In this document: piece after piece, positions 53,317 to 63,764 of the stretch
Layout: each line of letters starts with the position of its first letter
Position numbering within the stretch: position 1 is the first letter of the stretch
Assembly (NCBI RefSeq): GCF_000020005.1
Contig: NC_010718.1
Coordinates: 3,101,558 to 3,165,557 of the forward strand
Direction: 5' to 3'
DNA: 64,000 nucleotides
DNA from: Natranaerobius thermophilus JW/NM-WN-LF
Lineage (GTDB): Bacteria > Bacillota > Natranaerobiia > Natranaerobiales > Natranaerobiaceae
Position numbers and translations under genes: made by a program
Notes under the pieces: model-generated
Databases searched by the model: none
The model's input: only the letters and a program-made list of their open reading frames with translations
Told to the model about the DNA's origin: nothing

Positions 53317-54261
53317 CTATTCCGTCATGTATTCCCGGGGATTCTCAGGAGAATTGTTCACATGCACTTCATAATGTAAATGAGGAGCTGTGCTATTACC
53401 TGTATTTCCTACATATCCGATTATATCTCCACTCTCTACCTGTTCCCCTCGGCTGACATTAAAGTCAGATAAATGAGCGTAATAGGTTGTATACCCATAT
53501 CCATGATCAATTATAATCAAATTCCCATATCCACCACGGTAGCTTCGATAAACGACTTGTCCGTTGGCCGGGGCACGAACAGGAGTACCGTGGCTCGCAG
53601 CTATATCAACACCTTCATGGAATTCTCTACGACCAGTCAGTGGATTTGACCTAGTTCCAAACCCTGATGTGATACGACCATTAACTGGTGGTTTAGAAGG
53701 AGTATGCATCCTTTCTTCTTCTTTTTCCACTGCAGCTTCCTTCAGTTCCTCCATGTCAATTTGTTTGTCAGGTAATTGACCCGCTAGTTTGCGTATTGTA
53801 TAACCAGCTTGTTCGGCAGTACTTGATGCTTGAAAAGCTTTATCGTCTAAGTCCTGTCCCGAGCTAAGAATCTTTTTTTCTGATTGAGATTCATTTCCCC
53901 CCTCTTGGGCCAACAAAGAGTCCCCCTCAACTTCTTCCATGTCTAGTATTTCCCTTACTCTCTGTTCAGTCTTGGCAATTTGTTTCATCTCATCTTCAAA
54001 GGACTCAATTTTTTGTGCAAATTTATCAATTTTTTCTTGTTGTTTTCGATTTTCTTCTCTAAGTTCAACTGCTTCAGTAGCTTTATCCGTCATACTCATA
54101 TAATTGCCCACCATATTGATGACTAGGACAACTGATAACACAAGTACAAAAGCTAGACCTTGGAATACATATATAGGTAGTTTGATAGAAAAACTAGATT
54201 TTTCAGAGTGCGGAATCAACATGATTGTAAAGGTGTTACTTCTGGGTTTGGTTTTTCTCAT
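53317..54261 (-). CDS. M23 metallopeptidase with coiled coil, bactofilin partner
   Basis: A 314-residue protein: one membrane segment (about 29-48), a coiled coil (about 58-105, AVELREENRKQQEKIDKFAQKIESFED), linker, and a C-terminal LytM/M23 domain with zinc ligands in FHEGVDIAASHG and APHLHYEVHVNN. It would cut peptidoglycan cross-links outside, positioned by the neighbouring bactofilin. Similar to the sporulation protein SpoIIQ in topology, though context argues for a bactofilin partner. Confidence 0.88.
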   Translation of the reverse strand: MRKTKPRSNTFTIMLIPHSEKSSFSIKLPIYVFQGLAFVLVLSVVLVINMVGNYMSMTDKATEAVELREENRKQQEKIDKFAQKIESFEDEMKQIAKTEQRVREILDMEEVEGDSLLAQEGGNESQSEKKILSSGQDLDDKAFQASSTAEQAGYTIRKLAGQLPDKQIDMEELKEAAVEKEEERMHTPSKPPVNGRITSGFGTRSNPLTGRREFHEGVDIAASHGTPVRAPANGQVVYRSYRGGYGNLIIIDHGYGYTTYYAHLSDFNVSRGEQVESGDIIGYVGNTGNSTAPHLHYEVHVNNSPENPREYMTE

Positions 54262-54514
54262 AGTTCACCACCCTTTTTCCCCGGCTATCAAAATTTTTTA
54301 TTGTTAATCTGTAGTGTAATTAAGGACCATGTGGATGCAACGTTTGTGTCAAAAATAATTGCTAGTATTATACAAAATGTTTTACGCATTTATTTAAGGT
54401 TCTACATAAAACTGAATTTTCCTTCCACATTTTGAAATTTTCTACTTATCCTTGACCGGGGAAGTTTATATCTTGTCCCTACTTCAATTATATTCAAATA
54501 CCCAGGTATTGATT
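54262..54514. other. Gene-free spacer between M23 gene and parS palindrome
   Basis: About 250 bp of AT-rich DNA with no supported gene. It must hold the promoter of the M23-bactofilin unit; a TATTATACAA-like -10 is visible near 54366 but I found no convincing -35. Confidence 0.4.
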
Positions 54515-54562
54515 AATAATAATTGCTTATTGTTTCACGTGAAACAATAAGCAATTATTATT
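54515..54562. repeat. parS site at the centre of a 48-bp perfect palindrome
   Basis: The core TGTTTCACGTGAAACA (54531-54546) equals the universal parS site of ParB/Spo0J. The symmetry extends without a mismatch over 24 bp on each side (54515-54562). It begins 2 bp beyond the parB stop codon and could also fold into a terminator-like hairpin for parB on the minus strand, with the T-rich part at its end. Confidence 0.9.
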
Positions 54563-54564
54563 TC

Positions 54565-55416
54565 TTACTTTGATAGTAGCTCTATCAGTTTTTCTAAGTC
54601 ATCATTACTAATAAATTCTATTTCAATTTTTCCCTTCTTTTTTCCCTTGTTAATTTGTACTTTCGTACCTAGTCTTTGTGCTAACTTTTCTTCAATGTCA
54701 TTTATAAAAGGATCTTTTGAAGAATCTCTTTTAGGTTTTTCCTTGTCTTTTTTAAGTAAGTCCTTAACTTTTTTTTCCGTCTCCCTAACACTAAAACCTT
54801 TTTGTGATATTTCTTCAGCTAGTTGTATTTGTTCATCCCCTTTTAATGATAGCAAAGCTCTTGCATGCCCTTCTGTTAAGACACCTTTTCTTACCATATT
54901 GCTTACTTTTGGCTCTAATTGCAAAATCCTGAGGATATTAGCTAAAGAAGATCTGCCGATTCCTAATTCCTTTGATAGTTGATTTTGAGTAAGTCCATGT
55001 TCATCGATCAATTTTTTAAGGGCTTCCCCTTTATCAATGGGATTTAGATCTTCCCTTTGAATGTTTTCTAACAAAGCTATTTGCATCATTTGTGTTTCGG
55101 AGAAATCTTTTATAATAGCAGGAATAGTTGCAAGGTCAGCTTGTTTTGCTGCACGATATCTCCTTTCTCCTGCTACAATGACATATTTATTTCCTTGAGG
55201 CACTACAATTATTGGTTGTATGACTCCATGGGCCTTAATTGAATTTGCTAATTCCTCTAAGGCTTCATCCGAAAATTCTTTTCTAGGCTGATGAGGGTTC
55301 GGTTCTAGTTGTTCAATTGGCAGTTCTTCTCTCTGTTCACTTTGTTCTTTTGTAGGTTCTTCCTTTAACTCAGGGATTAACGCGTCTAAACCTTTTCCTA
55401 ACCGTTTTTTACTCAA
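54565..55416 (-). CDS. parB: Chromosome partitioning protein ParB (Spo0J)
   Basis: A 283-residue ParB. KRLGKGLDALIPE at the start interacts with ParA; the CTP-binding domain has the GERRYRAAK motif; HTH around LTQNQLSKELGIGRSSLANILR; dimerisation at the C terminus. It binds parS, spreads and loads condensin at the origin. The TTG at 55416 has GAGGAGG upstream and overlaps the parA end by 8 bp. Confidence 0.96.
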   Translation of the reverse strand: MSKKRLGKGLDALIPELKEEPTKEQSEQREELPIEQLEPNPHQPRKEFSDEALEELANSIKAHGVIQPIIVVPQGNKYVIVAGERRYRAAKQADLATIPAIIKDFSETQMMQIALLENIQREDLNPIDKGEALKKLIDEHGLTQNQLSKELGIGRSSLANILRILQLEPKVSNMVRKGVLTEGHARALLSLKGDEQIQLAEEISQKGFSVRETEKKVKDLLKKDKEKPKRDSSKDPFINDIEEKLAQRLGTKVQINKGKKKGKIEIEFISNDDLEKLIELLSK

Positions 55417-56170
55417 CAGCCAATACCTCCTCGGCAAGTTGTAAATATACTTCTGCTCCCTTAGATTTATTATCGTATGTAATAATAGGTTGTCCATAGC
55501 TAGGGGCTTCACTTAATCTCACATTCCTAGGAATGACAGTTTTATATACATCATCTTTAAAGTGGTTTTTTATTTCTTCACTCACTTGAGCACTTAAATT
55601 AGTACGTGAGTCATACATAGTGAGTAAAACTCCTTCAATTTCTAGGGCAGTATTCAAATGATTTTGAACGAGCTTAATTGTATTTAATAATTGGCTCAAA
55701 CCTTCCAGGGCATAATACTCACATTGAATAGGAATTAAGGCGGAATCTGAAGCAGTAAGTGCGTTAACAGTCAATAATCCCAGAGAAGGAGGGCAGTCTA
55801 TAATTATATAGTCTAAATCCATATGTATATCCCTAAGCAAATTTCTTAATTTAACTTCTCTGCTTATAGTAGGAACTAACTCAATTTCAGCACCAGCTAA
55901 GTCAATTGTGGCAGGAGCCACCATCAGTCCATCTATTTCTGTATTTACAACAATATTGTGTACAGGTGTCTCGTTTATTAATGAATCATACATACAACTT
56001 GTTAATTTGTTCTTATCTACCCCTACTCCACTAGTTGAATTACCTTGCGGATCGATATCTAACAGTAGAACTTTTTTTCCACTGTGAGCTAAACCCGCAC
56101 TTAAATTGACAGCAGTTGTTGTTTTACCTACTCCGCCCTTTTGATTTGTAATAGCAATAATTCGTGGCAT
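55409..56170 (-). CDS. parA: Chromosome partitioning ATPase ParA (Soj)
   Basis: A 253-residue ParA/MinD-type ATPase. Deviant Walker A ITNQKGGVGKTTTAVNLSAGLA, Walker A' DYIIIDCPPSLG, and RTNLSAQVSEEIKNHF. It works with ParB to move the origin and influences DnaA and sporulation. ATG after AAAGGAG. Confidence 0.97.
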   Translation of the reverse strand: MPRIIAITNQKGGVGKTTTAVNLSAGLAHSGKKVLLLDIDPQGNSTSGVGVDKNKLTSCMYDSLINETPVHNIVVNTEIDGLMVAPATIDLAGAEIELVPTISREVKLRNLLRDIHMDLDYIIIDCPPSLGLLTVNALTASDSALIPIQCEYYALEGLSQLLNTIKLVQNHLNTALEIEGVLLTMYDSRTNLSAQVSEEIKNHFKDDVYKTVIPRNVRLSEAPSYGQPIITYDNKSKGAEVYLQLAEEVLAVE

Positions 56171-56230
56171 ACTACTTCTCCTTTCGAGATATGCTATTAA
56201 ATATAAAGTTCTTCATAAAACATTATACAT

Positions 56231-56273
56231 AAAAAAACAAGAAAAAAACAGGCAATTTTAAAAGTTGCCTGTT
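56231..56273 (-). terminator. Terminator of noc
   Basis: A 9-bp perfect stem AACAGGCAA/TTGCCTGTT with a 9-nt loop, followed on the minus strand by a long run of T's broken by CTTG. It separates noc from parA. Confidence 0.88.
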
Positions 56274-56284
56274 ATAAATTTAAA

Positions 56285-57154
56285 TTATTTTTGTTTATTA
56301 GCATCTTTAGGTAAAACTATCTTTATTTCGATCCTATCATCATAATCATCTTCTGAAACATCAGGTTCCAGCCCCGAATCTTTGATTACATCCACCGCTT
56401 GTCTTATGGTGTTTAAAAATATACGTAGATCTCTAATTACTGGACGTTTAGTTCTCTTTTTTGACTTGGCTTGTCCATTATCATCCGTATCTTCTTCAAT
56501 ATCAAGCATAATATTGACTCTTTCTTCGGTTTGTTTAACATTTAAATTTTCCGATTCTATTTGGTTTAATAAATCGACCTGCATTTCTTCATTGGGAAGT
56601 TTTAATAGTGAACGCGCATGTCGCTCTGTTAAATTAGAGGTGCTCAACTTTTTCTTTACATTTTCTGAAAGCTTTAACAATCTTAATTTATTTGCAATTG
56701 TTGATTGACTTCTACCTAATCTTTGAGCAAGGACTTCCTGGGTCAAACCGAATTCGTTTATTAGCTTTTGATAGCCCTCGGCTTCTTCGATAAAGTTAAG
56801 ATTCTCCCTTTGAATATTTTCAATCATAGCAAGGGCAGCCATAGCACTATCTCTTAATTCTCTCACGATAGCAGAAACTTTTTCTCTTTTTAATCTTTGT
56901 AATGCCATGTAACGACGTTCTCCAGCAACAATTTGATAACGCTCTCCTACTTTTCTAACTACAATTGGTTGTAGCAACCCATATGTTTTTATTGACTGCA
57001 TTAATTCTTGTAATCTTTCTTCGTCAAACTCTCTCCGTGGTTGGTACGGATTGGGATCAATTTCTTCCATGGGAACTTCTTGGATGTTTTCCTCAAGTTC
57101 ACTCTCTTCCTCACCACTCGAAATTCCCAATAACTTTGCCCAGGATTCTTTCAT
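56285..57154 (-). CDS. noc: Nucleoid occlusion protein Noc
   Basis: A 289-residue ParB paralogue. VPMEEIDPNPYQPRREFDEERLQELMQSI, GERRYMALQRL and the HTH VLAQRLGRSQSTIANKLRLL are ParB-like, but the N terminus has an amphipathic membrane-binding helix (MKESWAKLLGIS) and no ParA-contact motif, which fits Noc. It sits between rsmG and parA as in Bacillus. The ATG at 57154 lies 11-13 nt after AAAGGTGG, a loose ribosome binding site. It stops FtsZ assembly over the nucleoid. Confidence 0.9.
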   Translation of the reverse strand: MKESWAKLLGISSGEEESELEENIQEVPMEEIDPNPYQPRREFDEERLQELMQSIKTYGLLQPIVVRKVGERYQIVAGERRYMALQRLKREKVSAIVRELRDSAMAALAMIENIQRENLNFIEEAEGYQKLINEFGLTQEVLAQRLGRSQSTIANKLRLLKLSENVKKKLSTSNLTERHARSLLKLPNEEMQVDLLNQIESENLNVKQTEERVNIMLDIEEDTDDNGQAKSKKRTKRPVIRDLRIFLNTIRQAVDVIKDSGLEPDVSEDDYDDRIEIKIVLPKDANKQK

Positions 57155-57244
57155 TACAATAAGTTCACCACCTTTCAACAGCTAGCAAATATTTTCCTTC
57201 TATTATTAAAGGAAAAATTCCTGCCAAAAAAGTATAAACAAAAG

Positions 57245-57967
57245 TTAACTTAGAGGTCTCTTTTGCGGTATTCCCACATTTCTAGGATATTTATCCGGGG
57301 TTAAACCAGTCTTTTCTATTTCTACTATTAAATAAGGATTACGATTTTTTGACAATTGATATTCAAAGGTGTTTTTTATCGAACCACCTAACAACTTTAA
57401 AGCAGCTTGAGCCTCTTTTTGTTCATTTTCAAACTGCTCAACAGTTTTCCAAACCAACAATCGCCCACCCCTGTTAAGAAAAGGTAGTGATATTTCTGAA
57501 ACCACATTCAAAGAAGACACAGCCCTATTAACAACTAAAGAGTAACCATTCCTATGTAATTGATCATGAGCCAATTCCTCCGCCCTTACATGATATACTT
57601 CAATCTCAGGGATTTCAAGTTTCCTTATGAGTGCCTTTAAAAACCTAACTTTTTTAAAATTAGATTCCAAAAGACAGGTCTTTATTCCAGGTTTTGCCAG
57701 CTTTAGAGGTAATCCAGGAAAACCAGGTCCTGACCCTAAGTCTAACATAGTTTCATAATCGTCAATAATTGTATATTTCAAGGGAATTAAAGAATCAAGA
57801 AAATGTTCTAAATATATCCCTTGGTCACTGGTGGTACGTGTTAAATTAAATTTTTTATTCCAGTCCAGTAACTCTTCTTTATATACAATAAAACTTTCAT
57901 CTATTTCCTTTGGAGCTGTTTCTCCCCACTGCTTAATCTTGTCAGATAAGTTAGATAAATTAGTCAT
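57245..57967 (-). CDS. rsmG: 16S rRNA (guanine527-N7)-methyltransferase RsmG
   Basis: A 240-residue GidB-family methyltransferase with the SAM loop [20 protein letters not shown], catalytic region [11 protein letters not shown] and the N-terminal FNLTRTTSD motif. Methylates G527 of 16S rRNA (streptomycin sensitivity). Overlaps the mnmG end; AGGTG precedes two ATGs (57970, 57967), the latter better spaced. Confidence 0.95.
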   Translation of the reverse strand: MTNLSNLSDKIKQWGETAPKEIDESFIVYKEELLDWNKKFNLTRTTSDQGIYLEHFLDSLIPLKYTIIDDYETMLDLGSGPGFPGLPLKLAKPGIKTCLLESNFKKVRFLKALIRKLEIPEIEVYHVRAEELAHDQLHRNGYSLVVNRAVSSLNVVSEISLPFLNRGGRLLVWKTVEQFENEQKEAQAALKLLGGSIKNTFEYQLSKNRNPYLIVEIEKTGLTPDKYPRNVGIPQKRPLS

Positions 57968-59894
57968 CATTTTCACCTGTCTCTGTATTTGAATCATCAT
58001 GACTGGCCTGATTCCTGTCCGCACGCTGTTTCAGTTGTTCAAGATAAACCATCAACACAGAAATATCTGAAGGGTCTATTCCAGAAATCCGATTTGCTTG
58101 CCCTACGGATCTGGGTCTGTACGTTTGCAATTTTTCCCTTGCTTCTATTGACAAACCTGAAATTTGACTATAATCAATATCATCAGGAATTAAACGAGCT
58201 TCCAACTTTTCAAACCTTTGCACCTGTTCCACTTGTTTATCGATATATCCCTCATACTTAATTTGTATTTCAATTTGTTCTGTAACTTCTAAAGGTAAAT
58301 CAGGTCTTGTTTCATCGAAATACTCCAGTGCTTCATATGAAATTTCTGGCCTTTTTAAGATGTGAAATAAGGTTGTAGGTTTTTTTAACCCAGAGGTATT
58401 GTGTTCTTCCATAAAGTTTTGTACATTTTTATTAGGTGTTAACTTAATTGATTTAAGCCTCTCTTTTTCGCTTTCTATCTTCTCTAGTTTCTCTTTGAAT
58501 TTTTGATAATTGCCTTCTTTAATAAGCCCTACTTGATAACCAAGTTCGGTTAGCCTTAAATCTGCATTATCTTGTCTCAGTATCAAACGATATTCGGCGC
58601 GGGAAGTTAACATCCTATATGGCTCTTGAGTCCCTTTTGTAACAAGATCATCAATTAATACTCCTATATAACCTTGACTACGTTTGATAATAACAGGCTC
58701 TTTACCTTGAATTTTTTGAGCTGCATTTATTCCTGCTAAAATTCCTTGACCAGCAGCTTCCTCATACCCACTAGTACCGTTGATTTGACCAGCAAAAAAC
58801 AATCCAGATATTTGTTTGTGTTCTAGAGTTAATTCTAACTGGGTTGGGTCAATACAATCATATTCTATAGCATATCCAGGTCTCATTATTTCAACTTCTT
58901 CTAAACCAGGTATAGTTCTGAGCATCCTTTCCTGAACATCTAATGGTAAGCTTGTTGACATTCCCTGAACATAGTATTCCTGAGTATTTAATCCTTCAGG
59001 TTCTAAAAATAGTTGATGTCGTGATTTGTCAGGAAATCTAACAATTTTATCTTCAATAGAGGGGCAATATCTTGGACCGGTACCTTCTATTCTTCCAGAA
59101 TAAAGAGGAGATCTACTTAAACTATCATTAATTATTTTATGGGTTTCATAATTAGTGAAAGTTAAATAACATGGCAATTGTTTCAGTCTTTCAGAACTAT
59201 GATAAAAAGAAAATCTCCAGGGATAATCATCCCCATGCTGAATCTCCATTTCATCGAAATTCAAACTTTTTCTATACACTCTAGCAGGAGTCCCTGTTTT
59301 AAATCTCATTAAAGAAATTCCGTGCTGTTTAAAGTCCTCTGATAAACCATAGGCAGCTTGCTGGCCATTAGGACCTCCAGAGTAGTCTACATCCCCTACT
59401 ATAATTCTTCCCTTTAAATAAGTTCCTGAGGTAATCACGAGTTGTTCACAATAATAATAAGTGCCATCTTTAGTAACGACACCTTTAATTTGATTGTCTT
59501 CTATCATTAACTGATTAACTGTTTCTTGTTTGAGAAGGAGATTTTCTTCATTTTCTAAAATGTATTTCATTCGTTCTTGATATTTAATTTTATCAGCTTG
59601 AGCCCTCAAAGCCTGAACAGCTGGACCTTTGCGGGTATTTAACATCCTAAATTGAATAGCAGTATCATCTATATTTTTGCCCATTTCTCCCCCTAAAGCA
59701 TCAACTTCTCTGACAATGTGACTTTTTGCCGGACCTCCAATAGCAGGATTACATGGCATTAGAGCTATTTGGTCTAAATTTAAAGTCAATAACAAAGTTT
59801 TAGCCCCAATTCTAGCACCAGCTAAAGCGGCTTCACAGCCAGCATGTCCTGCGCCCACTACAATTAAATCATAATTGCCACCATAATAGGCCAT
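57960..59894 (-). CDS. mnmG: tRNA modification enzyme MnmG (GidA)
   Basis: A 644-residue FAD protein: [22 protein letters not shown] at the start binds [34 protein letters not shown] and the C-terminal QxxYxGYI motif (KYEGYIDKQ) are conserved. With MnmE it adds carboxymethylaminomethyl to U34 of tRNAs. ATG at 59894 follows GTGAGG; it is 10 bp after mnmE. Confidence 0.97.
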   Translation of the reverse strand: MAYYGGNYDLIVVGAGHAGCEAALAGARIGAKTLLLTLNLDQIALMPCNPAIGGPAKSHIVREVDALGGEMGKNIDDTAIQFRMLNTRKGPAVQALRAQADKIKYQERMKYILENEENLLLKQETVNQLMIEDNQIKGVVTKDGTYYYCEQLVITSGTYLKGRIIVGDVDYSGGPNGQQAAYGLSEDFKQHGISLMRFKTGTPARVYRKSLNFDEMEIQHGDDYPWRFSFYHSSERLKQLPCYLTFTNYETHKIINDSLSRSPLYSGRIEGTGPRYCPSIEDKIVRFPDKSRHQLFLEPEGLNTQEYYVQGMSTSLPLDVQERMLRTIPGLEEVEIMRPGYAIEYDCIDPTQLELTLEHKQISGLFFAGQINGTSGYEEAAGQGILAGINAAQKIQGKEPVIIKRSQGYIGVLIDDLVTKGTQEPYRMLTSRAEYRLILRQDNADLRLTELGYQVGLIKEGNYQKFKEKLEKIESEKERLKSIKLTPNKNVQNFMEEHNTSGLKKPTTLFHILKRPEISYEALEYFDETRPDLPLEVTEQIEIQIKYEGYIDKQVEQVQRFEKLEARLIPDDIDYSQISGLSIEAREKLQTYRPRSVGQANRISGIDPSDISVLMVYLEQLKQRADRNQASHDDSNTETGENDD

Positions 59895-59904
59895 ATTAAC
59901 AACC

Positions 59905-61281
59905 TCACTTTCCAATACAAAAATCATTAAAAATTCGATCTACAAGTTCTTCTGAAGCAGTTTCACCTGTGATTTCACCTAAGTAATCATAAGCCTCTTT
60001 TATATCTATAGCAATTAAATCCTCACTCATTTCAGCCTTGATATTTTCTTCTGCTGAACTTAGAGCTTCCTTAACTTTGTCAAGAGAATGAAAATGGCGA
60101 GCTTTTGTAATTACTAATTCCTCCGTCTGCATAACTTGCCCACCAAAAACCAATTCAGAAATATGTTCTTCCAATTTATCCAGACCCTCTTCTTTAAGCG
60201 CAGAAATCCGCACTTTTGGTATTTGGGAGACTAATTTATCAATTTCATCTATATCAAGTTTTTCATGGAGATCAGTTTTATTTAATACAAGTAAAGAAGT
60301 TTTATCCTGAGCCATTGTCAAGATTTGTTTATCCTCCTGGCTTAATTCCTGAGAAGAATCTATTACAACCAGAATAATATCGGCTTGCTCCATAGAATCT
60401 CTAGTACGTTTAACTCCAATTTGTTCTACTTTGTCTTCAGATTCCCTAATTCCGGCAGTATCTATTATGCGCAAAGGGATTCCCTTTAAATTTATCACTT
60501 CTTCTAAAACATCCCTGGTAGTTCCAGGAATTTCTGTGACTATAGCACGTTCTTCTCCCAAGAGTAGATTTAATAAAGAAGATTTGCCTACATTCGGTCT
60601 CCCAACAATAACAGTTTTGATTCCTTCTCTAATTATTTTGCCTTTATCGTAACTTGCAATCAAATTGTTTATGTCAACCTTGGCATTGTCAATTCTATGT
60701 TTTAATTCATGATAATCCTCTACATCAATATCTTCATCGGGGAAATCAATTCTCGCTTCTAAGTTTGCCATTACAGATACTAAATCATCTCTTAATCTAT
60801 CTATTTTCTGTTTAAGATTTCCTTGTAGTTGATTTATAGCAACATTTTTTAAGTTATTTGTCTTAGAGGTAATTAAGTCCATAACCCCTTCCGCCTGCGT
60901 TAAATCCAAACGACCATTTAAAAAAGCTCGTTTTGTGAACTCACCAGGTTCAGCTGGTCTAATACCGTAACTAAACAATAATTGTAAGATCTCTTTAACT
61001 GGTACCATTCCACCATGACAATGTATTTCAACTACGTCTTCACAAGTGTAAGTATAGGGCTTGTTCATAAATACAACTAAAACTTCATCTAAAATTCTAT
61101 TGGTTTCTGGCGATACGATCTGACCATGATACATCTTCTTATTATTAAAGTTTCCATCAGTTCGTGAACTTCTAAATATCTGTTTCACTTTATTTTGACT
61201 ATCTGGACCACTTACTCTAATGACTGCTATGCCACCTTCTCCAGGAGGAGTAGATAATGCTGCGATGGTATCCTCAGTCAA
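59905..61281 (-). CDS. mnmE: tRNA modification GTPase MnmE (TrmE)
   Basis: A 458-residue GTPase: tetrahydrofolate-binding N-terminal domain ([21 protein letters not shown]), helical domain, G domain with [16 protein letters not shown] and [10 protein letters not shown], and the C-terminal FCIGK whose cysteine is essential. Partner of MnmG. TTG start at 61281 behind GAGGTG. Confidence 0.97.
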   Translation of the reverse strand: MTEDTIAALSTPPGEGGIAVIRVSGPDSQNKVKQIFRSSRTDGNFNNKKMYHGQIVSPETNRILDEVLVVFMNKPYTYTCEDVVEIHCHGGMVPVKEILQLLFSYGIRPAEPGEFTKRAFLNGRLDLTQAEGVMDLITSKTNNLKNVAINQLQGNLKQKIDRLRDDLVSVMANLEARIDFPDEDIDVEDYHELKHRIDNAKVDINNLIASYDKGKIIREGIKTVIVGRPNVGKSSLLNLLLGEERAIVTEIPGTTRDVLEEVINLKGIPLRIIDTAGIRESEDKVEQIGVKRTRDSMEQADIILVVIDSSQELSQEDKQILTMAQDKTSLLVLNKTDLHEKLDIDEIDKLVSQIPKVRISALKEEGLDKLEEHISELVFGGQVMQTEELVITKARHFHSLDKVKEALSSAEENIKAEMSEDLIAIDIKEAYDYLGEITGETASEELVDRIFNDFCIGK

Positions 61282-61330
61282 TCTATATCACCTCTATTAT
61301 TATTTATAGTCTATTGGCAATAACCAAGTT

Positions 61331-61359
61331 ATAAGAAAACCGCCCCTAAAGGCGGTTTT
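61331..61359 (-). terminator. Terminator of jag
   Basis: A 9-bp stem AAAACCGCC/GGCGGTTTT with a 6-nt loop; a U-rich stretch follows on both strands. It lies between jag and mnmE. Confidence 0.75.
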
Positions 61360-61377
61360 TGTTTAAGTGAATCTGCA

Positions 61378-62007
61378 CTACTTTTCTTGCAATTTAATCA
61401 CTACTTTTCGATTAGGTTCTGTACCCTCACTAAAAGTAGTGATTCCATCATGATCTTGCAAACTGGTGTGAATAATCTTTCTCTCATATCGGTTCATTGG
61501 CTCTAACATAACTTTTTTACCTGTCCTCTTTACTTTTGAAGCCAGGTTTTCAGCCAATTTCTGTAGGGTTTTTTTGCGTTTATCTCGATAATTTTCCGCA
61601 TCCAAAATTATATAATGGTTAGAACCCTGCATCTTTTGATTTAAATATAAATTAGTCAAAAACTGTAATGAGTCTAATGTTTGACCCCTTTTTCCTATTA
61701 TAACTCCTAAATTTTTACCTTTTATTTCAAGATGAATTTCTTGATTTGCTTGAGCTTTTAACTCTACAGTTGCCGGTATCCTCATTCTATCCAAAATTCC
61801 TTCTAAATACTCACTGGCAAGTTCTACTGGATCAAATTTTTTTGTAACTTTAACTAATGCCGGTCTAGCACCAATAAAACCTAATAATCCACTTGAGGGT
61901 TCTTCAATTACCTCAATATCAGCTAGGTTCCGTTCTATACCCAGCTCAGATAGACCCTTTTCTACAGCCTCTTCTACCGTTTTACCAGTAACTTCAACCT
62001 GGCTCAT
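61378..62007 (-). CDS. jag: RNA-binding protein Jag (KhpB/EloR)
   Basis: A 209-residue protein with Jag-N (KTVEEAVEKGLSELGI), KH (IEIKGKNLGVIIGKRGQTLDSLQFL with GxxG) and R3H (LEPMNRYERKIIHTSLQDHDGITTFSEGTEPNRKVVI). Binds RNA and influences cell elongation and division. Start ATG overlaps the yidC stop by one base; a TTATGA-like coupling. Confidence 0.95.
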   Translation of the reverse strand: MSQVEVTGKTVEEAVEKGLSELGIERNLADIEVIEEPSSGLLGFIGARPALVKVTKKFDPVELASEYLEGILDRMRIPATVELKAQANQEIHLEIKGKNLGVIIGKRGQTLDSLQFLTNLYLNQKMQGSNHYIILDAENYRDKRKKTLQKLAENLASKVKRTGKKVMLEPMNRYERKIIHTSLQDHDGITTFSEGTEPNRKVVIKLQEK

Positions 62008-62648
62008 TACTGATTAGCTCCCCCTTCTTTTTGGGTCTCGGGTTTATTCTTCTTCATAACCAAATGTGCAATCAAGGAAAAGATATTACCCACTACGAAG
62101 TATAGAGGAAGCCCTGCTGGTAACGTAGAGCTGATAAAAATTATCATAAAGGGCATGATCATCATCATTGATGAATTAGATTGGCTTGTCATAGTTAGCT
62201 TTTGCTGCAAAAATGTTGTACCACCTGCAAGTATTGGCAAGATAAAGAAAGGATCTGATTGACTTAAGTCAATACCTAGGAATACAGGGTCTACATCACC
62301 TAAAAATTGTTGGTAATCACGAAGTAATCTAAACATAGCAATTAATACGGGCATCTGTACAATCAAAGGCAGGCAACCAGCTGCTGGGTTAACTTTGTGT
62401 TTTTTCCATAACTCCATTGTTTTCTTATTAAGTGTTTCTTTATCGTCCTTGTATTTTTCCTGTAATTTTTTCAATTCAGGTTGTAATTCTTGCATTTTGT
62501 TAGTAGATTGCATTTGTTTAGCCATTAATGGAAAAGTTAAAGCTCTAACTCCAATTGTCAATATTACAATAGCAAGTCCATAACTGCCGGTTAGTTCATA
62601 AAAAAAGCTGAGAATACTGCCCAGGACTGAAATAATTGGATCTAACAT
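62007..62648 (-). CDS. yidC: Membrane protein insertase YidC
   Basis: A 213-residue YidC/Oxa1/SpoIIIJ homologue. Membrane segments at about 5-32, 95-115, 130-150 and 165-195; the catalytic arginine is in VRALTFPLMAKQMQST and the coiled hairpin ELQPELKKLQEKYKDD follows. It lacks a lipoprotein signal, unlike SpoIIIJ of Bacillus, and is short. Inserts proteins into the membrane. ATG after AAGGAGG. Confidence 0.94.
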   Translation of the reverse strand: MLDPIISVLGSILSFFYELTGSYGLAIVILTIGVRALTFPLMAKQMQSTNKMQELQPELKKLQEKYKDDKETLNKKTMELWKKHKVNPAAGCLPLIVQMPVLIAMFRLLRDYQQFLGDVDPVFLGIDLSQSDPFFILPILAGGTTFLQQKLTMTSQSNSSMMMIMPFMIIFISSTLPAGLPLYFVVGNIFSLIAHLVMKKNKPETQKEGGANQ

Positions 62649-62781
62649 AAACTTCCTCCTTCTTTTTATCGAATCAAAACAACATCTTTTTCCGTTATTT
62701 TTTCTAGATTTCTTAAACTAGAAATTGTTCCCTGATACTATCCTAGATATTCATAACTTGATCTATTACTGTCACAAGAGT

Positions 62782-62994
62782 TTATTCGACAGGATCATAA
62801 CCACCTTCGTGAAATGGATGACATTTTATGATTCTTTTAAAAGCCATGGTACCACCCTTGAAAATTCCATATTTATCAATAACCTGGATGGCATATTCGG
62901 AACATGTGGGTATGAAACGACAGGACTTAGGTAGAACAGGAGATATTATCCTTTGATAAGCTCTGATAAAGATGAAGATAATTTTTTTAATCAT
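62782..62994 (-). CDS. yidD: Membrane protein insertion efficiency factor YidD
   Basis: A 70-residue Yid[29 protein letters not shown] with conserved cysteines and [15 protein letters not shown]. It helps membrane-protein insertion by YidC. It starts 40 bp after rnpA; AAGGTTG lies upstream of the ATG. Confidence 0.95.
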   Translation of the reverse strand: MIKKIIFIFIRAYQRIISPVLPKSCRFIPTCSEYAIQVIDKYGIFKGGTMAFKRIIKCHPFHEGGYDPVE

Positions 62995-63034
62995 AAAGTA
63001 TTCAACCTTATATTAAGATATTTTTCACTTTTTA

Positions 63035-63382
63035 TCATATCACATTTTTTTGTAATAATTTAGACTTTTTTGTTAATCTTATAAATTCCCTCTGACATTT
63101 ATGATAATCTAATTCGTCAGCTCTAAATCTGGCCAATAAAATCAGATCATATCCCTGCATCATGTTGGGGTTATTTAAACGATAAACTTCTCGCAGTAAC
63201 CGTTTAACCCTGTTTCTAGTTACACTATTTCCTACTTTTTTACCTACAGAAAAACCAACACGATTAATATTAAGAGAATTTTCCAAAACAAATAACACTA
63301 TATACTTGGTTGCATAGGATTGGCCGTATCTAAATACACGTCTAAATTGATAATTTTTTTTAAGAGTTACTATTTGGGACAT
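63035..63382 (-). CDS. rnpA: Ribonuclease P protein component
   Basis: A 115-residue protein with the RNase P motif VGNSVTRNRVKRLLREVYR and FRRVFRYGQSY at the start. It assists the catalytic RNA that trims tRNA 5' ends. ATG at 63382 follows AAGGAG by 8 nt; an earlier TTG is closer to that site and less likely. Confidence 0.96.
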   Translation of the reverse strand: MSQIVTLKKNYQFRRVFRYGQSYATKYIVLFVLENSLNINRVGFSVGKKVGNSVTRNRVKRLLREVYRLNNPNMMQGYDLILLARFRADELDYHKCQREFIRLTKKSKLLQKNVI

Positions 63383-63546
63383 AACCAAAACTCCTTCGTA
63401 ATAACAAATGATAGCTATTTCATCTTTCTAACCATCTATTGTTTCTAACATTATTGTCAGTTAATTATTAGCTATAAACTATTTAATCAGTCATTTATTA
63501 CGATACATAAATGTTATTCACAAGGCGAATTTTGTCAAAAAAATTC

Positions 63547-63580
63547 AAAAAGGTAGAAAAGGCCACATAGTGCGGCCTTT
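63547..63580 (-). terminator. Terminator or attenuator after rpmH
   Basis: AAAGGCC/GGCCTTT stem (7 bp) with a 9-nt loop, followed by TTCTACCTTTTTG on the minus strand; it touches the rpmH stop codon. rnpA lies downstream and has no clear promoter of its own, so partial termination is likely. Confidence 0.65.
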
Positions 63581-63713
63581 AAGCAGAAAGTGTTTTTCTA
63601 CCTTTTCTTCTTCTGTTACGAAGGATATTTCGTCCCGCCTTAGTTTTCATGCGTTTACGAAAACCATGTTCTTTTTTTCTTTGTCTTTTCTTTGGTTGAT
63701 AGGTTCGTTTCAT
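63579..63713 (-). CDS. rpmH: 50S ribosomal protein L34
   Basis: A 44-residue very basic protein, [21 protein letters not shown] then [20 protein letters not shown], invariant L34 sequence. ATG at 63713 follows CAAGGAGGTG. First gene left of the origin. Confidence 0.98.
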   Translation of the reverse strand: MKRTYQPKKRQRKKEHGFRKRMKTKAGRNILRNRRRKGRKTLSA

Positions 63714-63764
63714 TAAGAAACACCTCCTTGGATGTCTACAAAGGGAAGGCAGAATACTAAAATA

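Noticed and set aside
53331..53345. A second Noc-like site, TATTCCCGGGGATTC.
   Set aside because: Breaks the palindrome and misses key bases on both arms; lies in the end of the M23 gene and looks accidental.
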